Positions 58,981 to 64,000 of a stretch of DNA of 64,000 bases are shown piece by piece. Numbering within the stretch: position 1 is the stretch's first letter; every line of letters starts with the position of its first letter. The position numbers and the translations under genes are program-made. The notes beneath the pieces were generated by a model. It was not told the DNA's origin. It saw only the letters and a list, made by a program, of their open reading frames with translations, and made no database searches. The DNA comes from Verrucomicrobium sp. GAS474 (GTDB lineage: Bacteria > Verrucomicrobiota > Verrucomicrobiia > Methylacidiphilales > GAS474), in contig NZ_LT629781.1 in assembly GCF_900105685.1 (NCBI RefSeq), positions 1,612,001 to 1,676,000 on the forward strand, given 5' to 3'.

Positions 58981-61170
58981 CTACTTCTTTGCAAATCCGA
59001 GCTTCTGTTTGGCTTGCTGGACGAACGGTTTTTCGTCGATCTCGTGGGCGAATTTCTTGGCGCGGACGAGCCACTCCTCGACGGGCTCGAGGTCGGGGCA
59101 GCCCTGGAGGACGACGCCGTAGATTTCCATCCGGGCGGTGGCGGCGCGGGCGGCGAGGCGCATGAGGTCGGAGGTCGTCGCGCCCTGGTAGTCGGAGACG
59201 ACGATGATCTGGGTCCGGGGCGGGGCGGCGAGGAGGAGGTGCCACTGCTCGAGGAGGGGCGGGCCGTCGATGAAGATGAAGTCCCAGTCCTTCGTCAGGC
59301 GGGTCAGCTCGGGGGCGAGGGGGCGGCGGGAGATGAGGCTGTCGACGTCGCCCTCGAAGTCGCCCGCGTCGATCATCGCGAGTTCCTGGACGGCCGAGTA
59401 GGCGATGTGTTCCTCCAGCGCGTCGTCGGCGAAGAGCCAGTCGGCGAGGCCGGAGACGGGGCTGATGCCGAGGCGCTTCGCCAGGCGGTTGTCGGAGAAG
59501 TTGAGGTTGATGACGAGGGTCTTCTTTTCCGACTTCGCCAGGAGGATGGCGAGCTGGGCCAGGGCCTCGCGGGAGTCGCCGCCCTCGCCGACGCTCGAGA
59601 AGGCGAAGATCTGGGGGTGGCCGCCGGTGAAGGAGTTCCGCAGGAGCTGGCCGCGGAGGTAGCCGAGGTCGGAGGGGGAGTCGGTGAAGTGGGCGGTCTT
59701 GCCCTTCCCGCTCCGCGTGCTGGCGGTGGCGCCGAGGGGGAGGGTGGCGAGGCAGGGGAGGCCGGTCGCCATCTCGATCTGGACGGGGGTGCGGAGGCGG
59801 GAATCGAGGAGGTGGATGAGGAAGGCCGCCCCGGCGCCGCCCGCGATGCCGAAGAAGGCGCCGAGGAAGAGGTTCAGGATGAGGCTGGGGCGGACCGGCT
59901 TCTGGTCGGCGAGGCCGGGATCGACGACGGCGATGACGCTGGCCTGGCTCTCGATGCCGTCCTCGGGCTTGGTCTCGGTGAGGAGGCGCTTGCGGAGGTT
60001 GAAGTCGCTGAAGGCGCGGGAGAGCTCGCCCTTCTTCGTCTGGAGCTGGCTGATCTTCTTCTCGTTCTCGGTCGCCTGCCGGGTGAGGACTTCCTCCTCG
60101 GTCCGGCTGATGTCGAGGGAGGAGCGGAGGCCCTGGGCGAGGTGGTAGGCCTGCCGGACGAGCTGGCGGCGGAGGCTAACGGCCTCGGCCCGCTTGCCGT
60201 CGAGGCGGAGGCCCCGGGTGCTGTAGGCGGAGAGGGAGAGGTATTCCGACTCGACGAGGATCAGCTGGGTCTTGAGGTTGTTGATCGTGGCGTCGGTGCT
60301 GAAGGTGGGGAATTCCTCGAGGGGGAGGTTCTTCGCGACGTAGGCGTCGAGCTCGCGGACCTGTTCCTCCAGCTTCACCCGCTCGCTGGTGACGGTGGCG
60401 AGGTTGTCGATGACCTTGGCCGAGGTGTTCCGCGCGAGGATGAGCTGGGACTGCACTTCGCCGAGACGGCCGGCGAGGGTGTTCATCGTCATGATGTGGT
60501 CGAAGAGGAGGTTGACGACCTTGGTGGCGAACTCGGGGTTGCACGACTCGACGGTGATGGTGCCGAGGCGGCTGTTCCGGGTGGCGGAGACCTTGATGTT
60601 GGCCCGGTTCGAGTCGAAGCCGCTGAGGGAGATCTTCGGCTCCTTGTCGTTAAAGGAGAGGGCGCCGGGGAGGATGTGGAGCTGCTGGGCGAGGGCCCGC
60701 TTGATCTCGCGGCCCGGGATGCTGAGGATGAGGCTCTGGACCATCTCGCGCGAAGTCTCGGCGTCGTTCGCGTTCTCGGCGGCGGTCTGGAAGGGGAGCT
60801 GGTCGACGAGGAAGGTCCCCTTCGCCTGGTAGGTGCGCGGGGTGATGAGGTACATCGCGAAGCCGAGGAGGAGGCCGATGGAGAGGCCGATGATCCAGAT
60901 GTGGAGCTGCTCCCGGACGAGGGACATGAAGTTCTCGAACGTCGGCTCCTGGCCTTCCTCGGCGACGTGCTCGACCGGCACGGGGGCGGAGGAGGCGGGA
61001 TAGAGGGGATAGCCCTCGCCGGGGGGGGGGTAGCCGCCGCCGCCCGGCGCGCCGAGGCCGAGGAGGAGGATCCGCATCTGCTCCCGCGCGATGGCCGCCG
61101 CCTGCTGCATGACGGCTTCGGGGATTTCCTCGCCGGGGCGGGAAGGCTGCATGGGAGCGGAGGGGGTCAT
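58981..61170 (-). CDS. Wzc/GumC-like polysaccharide co-polymerase with degenerate kinase domain
   Basis: 729 residues from ATG 61168-61170 (TTG 61197 possible). N-terminal Pro-rich cytoplasmic part, TM1 (WIIGLSIGLLLGFAMYLI, about 92-109), a long periplasmic Wzz-type coiled-coil, TM2 (around 420-445) and a BY-kinase-like C-terminal domain. The Walker A region reads SSVGEGGDSREA, lacking GK(S/T); Walker A' reads LVINLNFSD; only the Walker B-like FIFIDGPPLL remains. No C-terminal Tyr cluster. It probably controls chain length without autophosphorylation. Confidence 0.85.
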   Translation of the reverse strand: MTPSAPMQPSRPGEEIPEAVMQQAAAIAREQMRILLLGLGAPGGGGYPPPGEGYPLYPASSAPVPVEHVAEEGQEPTFENFMSLVREQLHIWIIGLSIGLLLGFAMYLITPRTYQAKGTFLVDQLPFQTAAENANDAETSREMVQSLILSIPGREIKRALAQQLHILPGALSFNDKEPKISLSGFDSNRANIKVSATRNSRLGTITVESCNPEFATKVVNLLFDHIMTMNTLAGRLGEVQSQLILARNTSAKVIDNLATVTSERVKLEEQVRELDAYVAKNLPLEEFPTFSTDATINNLKTQLILVESEYLSLSAYSTRGLRLDGKRAEAVSLRRQLVRQAYHLAQGLRSSLDISRTEEEVLTRQATENEKKISQLQTKKGELSRAFSDFNLRKRLLTETKPEDGIESQASVIAVVDPGLADQKPVRPSLILNLFLGAFFGIAGGAGAAFLIHLLDSRLRTPVQIEMATGLPCLATLPLGATASTRSGKGKTAHFTDSPSDLGYLRGQLLRNSFTGGHPQIFAFSSVGEGGDSREALAQLAILLAKSEKKTLVINLNFSDNRLAKRLGISPVSGLADWLFADDALEEHIAYSAVQELAMIDAGDFEGDVDSLISRRPLAPELTRLTKDWDFIFIDGPPLLEQWHLLLAAPPRTQIIVVSDYQGATTSDLMRLAARAATARMEIYGVVLQGCPDLEPVEEWLVRAKKFAHEIDEKPFVQQAKQKLGFAKK

Positions 61171-61255
61171 GGTGCGATTGGAGGGGGATTCTATCAAGAA
61201 TCTCCTAAGATGACTCTAGGGGATTTTACAGATATTGCAGGAAATAAGGGAAATA

Positions 61256-61876
61256 TTAGAGGAAGTTCTTCGGAACGGTCAGGACGTCGCCGGGCTGGAG
61301 GAGGACGTTCTGCTCGGCGCTGAGGCCGCGGAGGACCGACTTCAGGTCGAGTTCGTAGATGTCGGTGACGCCCGCGTTCTGGCGGAGGAGCTTCACGCGG
61401 CGGGTGTTGGCGATCGAGGTGAAGCCGTTGGCGGCGGCGATGGCGTCGAGGGCGCGCATCGGCCCTTCGGTCATCTCGATGTGGATCTGGTGGAAGACCT
61501 CGCCGAGGACGGTGATGCGGGGGGTGTGGAATTCCTCGACGTGGACGACCTTCGTCCCCTTGGAGGCCTTGGCGACGGCGGCGGCGAGGGCGTCGGGCGA
61601 GAGGCCGACGACGGTGATCTCGTTGGCGGTCCCGGCGTCGGCGTTGCCGTCGAGGTCGAGTTTCCCTTCCTGGGAGACGGCGACGACGGAGACGGTGCCG
61701 TCGGCCTTCTTCAGGGTGATCTTGTCGAGGAGGGCGATGGTGTAGGGCTGGACGGAGTGCCGGAGGAGGACGACCCCGGCGGGGAGGGCGGCTTCGGCGG
61801 CATGGCCGGTCGTCAGGCCGAGGAGGGCCGTGAGCGTGGTGAGCGTGGCGAGGAGGAGCGCGAGGTTCTTTTTCAT
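61256..61876 (-). CDS. SLBB-domain polysaccharide export protein
   Basis: 206 residues with a signal peptide (LALLLATLTTLTALLGLTTG). TPRITVLGEVFHQIHIEM matches the beta-grasp start of an SLBB domain; later LQPGDVLTVPKNFL is the usual close of the Wza-type domain. Shorter than Wza and without lipobox, so possibly a periplasmic adaptor rather than the outer-membrane channel. Between the Wzc-like and barrel genes on one strand. Confidence 0.75.
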   Translation of the reverse strand: MKKNLALLLATLTTLTALLGLTTGHAAEAALPAGVVLLRHSVQPYTIALLDKITLKKADGTVSVVAVSQEGKLDLDGNADAGTANEITVVGLSPDALAAAVAKASKGTKVVHVEEFHTPRITVLGEVFHQIHIEMTEGPMRALDAIAAANGFTSIANTRRVKLLRQNAGVTDIYELDLKSVLRGLSAEQNVLLQPGDVLTVPKNFL

Positions 61877-61918
61877 GAGGGGGGTGGGGCGTTGGGTGGG
61901 AAAGGGGGAAAGGGGTTC

Positions 61919-63439
61919 CTAGAATTTCATGGCGATGCCGGTGGAGAGGCGGAAGTCCTCGGTCTGGTGGCCGTCGCCGACGACGGTCTCGGTGCGGAGG
62001 TAGGTCCCCTTCACGTAGATGCGGGAATCGCTCCCGATCTTGTCGGGGAGGCGGTAGGCGAGCTCGACCTCGGGGCGGAGCTCGATGGTCTCGAAGAGGG
62101 TCCGCTCGAAGGTGTAGTCGGTGAGGGCGACCTGGGGGATGAGGTACCAGTTCCCGCCGAGGAAGACCTCGGGGATGAACTGGACGGCGCTGGAGGTGTA
62201 GTTGTTGTCCTTGTCGAGCTCGTTCGCCTGGAAGAGGCGGTCGTACTTCAGGGTGAGGCGGAGGCGGGGGCTCCAGTCGAAGCTGGTGTGGCCGCTCATC
62301 CGCCAGCCGGAGAGGGCGTGGCGATTGGGATTGCCGTCGCTGGCGGTGAAGCTCATCGCGTCCCAGCCGAAGAGGACTTCGGTGAAGAGCCGGGGATCGG
62401 GCTTGCCGCGCCAGCCGAAGCCGTTGATCAGCTCATTGTAGGCGGAGCCGCGGGAAACCTCGGTCTGGCGGAGATTGTTCCAGACGAAGACGTCGACGTT
62501 CGGCAGGACGCGGGTCCCGGCCTGGGTCATGTAGTTCCAGGTGTCGGCGTCGATGTAGGGGGTGAAGTCCCCGGTGAGCTCGTTGAGGACGCCGTTCTGG
62601 GGATGCTTCATGTGGGTCCAGGAGAAGTCCTGGCTGACGAAGCTCTGGGAGGTGACCTGGTAGTCCCCGTGGATGCCGGGCGCGAGGATCTGGCGCTTCA
62701 CGCGGCCGATGCGCTCGTTGTCCCGGTCCTCGAAGCCGGTGCTGGTGAAGTCCTCCATCGTGAGGTAGGGCCGCCAGATCGCCGAGCCGCGCCCGATGCG
62801 GCCGTCGAGGTTCAGCTGGTTGTTCAGCGCGTTGAAGCGGTCCTGGGTATCGAAGACGTCGGCGGTGAAGAGGTAGTGGCCGTGGAGGCCGAGGATGGTG
62901 TCGTACCGCTCGGTGTAGACGGAGTCCGGGGTGCCGACCTGGAAGTCGGCCCCGGCGGAGAGGGTGGTGAAGTAGTCGCCGATGTGGTTGTCGGGCGAGA
63001 GGTTGATGTTCGACTCGTAGGTGTGGGTCACGCCCGCGTAGGGGGTGATGGTGAAGAGGCCCTGCTTCGCCGGGGTCGGCTGGAGGCCGAAGGCGGGGAC
63101 GGAGCTGATGACGTCCCGGTAGAGGTAGGGATAGTAGCCGGGATCGTAGGCGAGGGGGAGCCCCTCGAGGTTGATGTGACGCTCCGGGCGGAGGACGCCG
63201 GGATTGTAGAGGGGGCGGTCGGTGAAGAGGCCCTGCTGGACGACCTCGGGGGCGGCGAAGTCGATCTCGGGCTCGGGCGGGACGGCGCGGGTGCGGGAGA
63301 GGCCGGGGATGACGGCGTCGGCGGTCTGGGGCTGGGGCGAGATCTCCTCGGTCCCCGGCGTCAGGGCGCGGGCGGAAGTGAAGAGGAGGAGCAAGGCCGC
63401 GCCCGCATGGCGGGTTGCCTTGGCAGTCCCGATCCTCAC
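61919..63439 (-). CDS. outer-membrane beta-barrel protein of exopolysaccharide operon
   Basis: 506 residues, GTG start at 63437-63439 overlapping the stop of the receiver gene (GTGA). Signal peptide (HAGAALLLLFTSARA). The mature protein has alternating aromatic/polar strands such as GLFTITPYAGVTHTYESNI, RLRLTLKYDRLFQ, IELRPEVELAYRLP and the terminal FRLSTGIAMKF, as in the OMP_b-brl_2 family often found in exopolysaccharide clusters. May serve in secretion of the polymer. Confidence 0.75.
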   Translation of the reverse strand: MRIGTAKATRHAGAALLLLFTSARALTPGTEEISPQPQTADAVIPGLSRTRAVPPEPEIDFAAPEVVQQGLFTDRPLYNPGVLRPERHINLEGLPLAYDPGYYPYLYRDVISSVPAFGLQPTPAKQGLFTITPYAGVTHTYESNINLSPDNHIGDYFTTLSAGADFQVGTPDSVYTERYDTILGLHGHYLFTADVFDTQDRFNALNNQLNLDGRIGRGSAIWRPYLTMEDFTSTGFEDRDNERIGRVKRQILAPGIHGDYQVTSQSFVSQDFSWTHMKHPQNGVLNELTGDFTPYIDADTWNYMTQAGTRVLPNVDVFVWNNLRQTEVSRGSAYNELINGFGWRGKPDPRLFTEVLFGWDAMSFTASDGNPNRHALSGWRMSGHTSFDWSPRLRLTLKYDRLFQANELDKDNNYTSSAVQFIPEVFLGGNWYLIPQVALTDYTFERTLFETIELRPEVELAYRLPDKIGSDSRIYVKGTYLRTETVVGDGHQTEDFRLSTGIAMKF

Positions 63440-63837
63440 GCGCCGCCGCCTCCCAGGCCCGGCTGCTGCTGCTGGAGGATCGTCTTCTTCGCGAGGCTGA
63501 TGGTGCTCCGCAGCTCGGAGATGCTCAGCGGCTTGCCCAGGATCTTGAGGATGTTGAGACGCTCGGCGCGGGGCATGTCGATCGCGCCGGTGTCGCCGGA
63601 GAAGAGGATGATCGGGAGTTTATCGTAGCCCGCGTTTCGCAGTTCCTCGACGGCGTCGAGGCCGAGGCGGTCCGGCATGAAGTAATCGATGAGGAGGACG
63701 TCGACTTTCTCGTCCCGGACGAGTTCGACAATGCCTTGGGAGTCAGGACGATAAAGGGACTGCCAGCCGCCTTGCGCCACGATCTGCGCAATAATCATCC
63801 CCACGGCCTCCAGATCATCGACAACAAGAAGTTTCAT
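63436..63837 (-). CDS. single-domain response regulator
   Basis: 133 residues, receiver only: VVDDLE, acceptor in VLLIDYFMPDRLG, switch Ser in ILFSGDTG and ILGKPL. The C-terminal tail is Gln/Gly-rich (QQQQPGLGGGGA). Positioned between the sugar transferase and barrel genes and overlapping the latter, so phospho-signalling is built into the polysaccharide operon. Confidence 0.88.
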   Translation of the reverse strand: MKLLVVDDLEAVGMIIAQIVAQGGWQSLYRPDSQGIVELVRDEKVDVLLIDYFMPDRLGLDAVEELRNAGYDKLPIILFSGDTGAIDMPRAERLNILKILGKPLSISELRSTISLAKKTILQQQQPGLGGGGA

Positions 63838-63937
63838 AAAACGTTCGTAGTGGAGTACCAGCTTGGCGGGACGGCAACAATAAGGAAGATTTTCCGTCGC
63901 AATTTACCGCTCAACCGGTCTCCGCCGGGACCGCTCC

Positions 63938-64000
63938 CTAATAGGCGTTTTTCGGGGGGAAAAGGGTCATCAGGATGATCTTGAAATCCCGCATGAGGCT
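63938..64000 (-). CDS. sugar transferase (undecaprenyl-phosphate glycosyl-1-phosphate type), 3' end only
   Basis: Last 20 residues before TAG at 63938-63940: LMRDFKIILMTLF followed by PPKNAY. The DFKII..T......NAY pattern is the usual C-terminus of bacterial polyprenyl-phosphate sugar transferases (WbaP/GumD type), the priming enzymes of exopolysaccharide synthesis. The rest lies outside the window. Confidence 0.7.
   Translation of the reverse strand, partial: SLMRDFKIILMTLFPPKNAY

Overview
The window is a 64-kb, GC-rich (roughly two-thirds G+C), gene-dense chromosomal segment of a Gram-negative, flagellated bacterium. A member of the Verrucomicrobiota fits best: it combines PEP-CTERM sorting, GTP-dependent PEPCK, PocR-type AraC regulators, many TPR and DUF-type secreted proteins, an outer-membrane polysaccharide system and TonB receptors. 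That placement is an inference from gene content; no rRNA or tRNA gene was seen.

Layout. 1-13 kb: a flagellin island. Three TPR proteins with a C-terminal GT9-like domain (the first cut by the window edge) and two CgeB-like glycosyltransferases flank five flagellin genes on the minus strand. Two flagellins are an almost exact tandem duplication of about 1.1 kb. Four carry a long 5' leader with conserved hairpins and a FliA (sigma-28)-like promoter with exact 11-bp spacing. Two small His-rich lipoproteins follow. 13-24 kb: coaX, a membrane protein, trpA, sufT, then secreted TPR and beta-helix proteins. 22-25 kb: a signalling group (CheX-like protein, tandem-receiver/STAS-like regulator, HDOD protein). 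25-35 kb: chromate transporter, cytidylate-kinase-like protein, PNPOx-like protein, three AraC regulators, PEPCK, YdcZ-like transporter, Fur family regulator and a methyltransferase. 35-44 kb: hybrid histidine kinase, an envelope operon (YdbH-like AsmA-fold protein plus a natural YnbE-YdbL fusion lipoprotein), a von Willebrand A protein and a TonB receptor with two small proteins. 44-51 kb: rRNA methyltransferase, ruvX, truA, PEP-CTERM protein, trmL, hisF, mdh. 51-53 kb: two response regulators. 53-64 kb: an exopolysaccharide region with aminotransferase, a double-domain GT4 glycosyltransferase, flippase, a Wzc-like protein without kinase motifs, a SLBB export protein, an outer-membrane barrel, a receiver protein and the end of a sugar transferase.

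Cross-cutting features. At least seven copies of an unrecognised intergenic repeat (core hairpin of 7 bp plus a conserved CTGTACAGGGT block) lie in both orientations at 3' ends of genes. Two of them form an inverted pair around degenerate 45-bp-class tandem repeats at 58.2-59.0 kb. The flagellin leaders present GGA-type motifs in hairpin loops and at the Shine-Dalgarno, as in known CsrA-controlled flagellin mRNAs. No CRISPR array, IS transposase, integrase or RNA gene was recognised.
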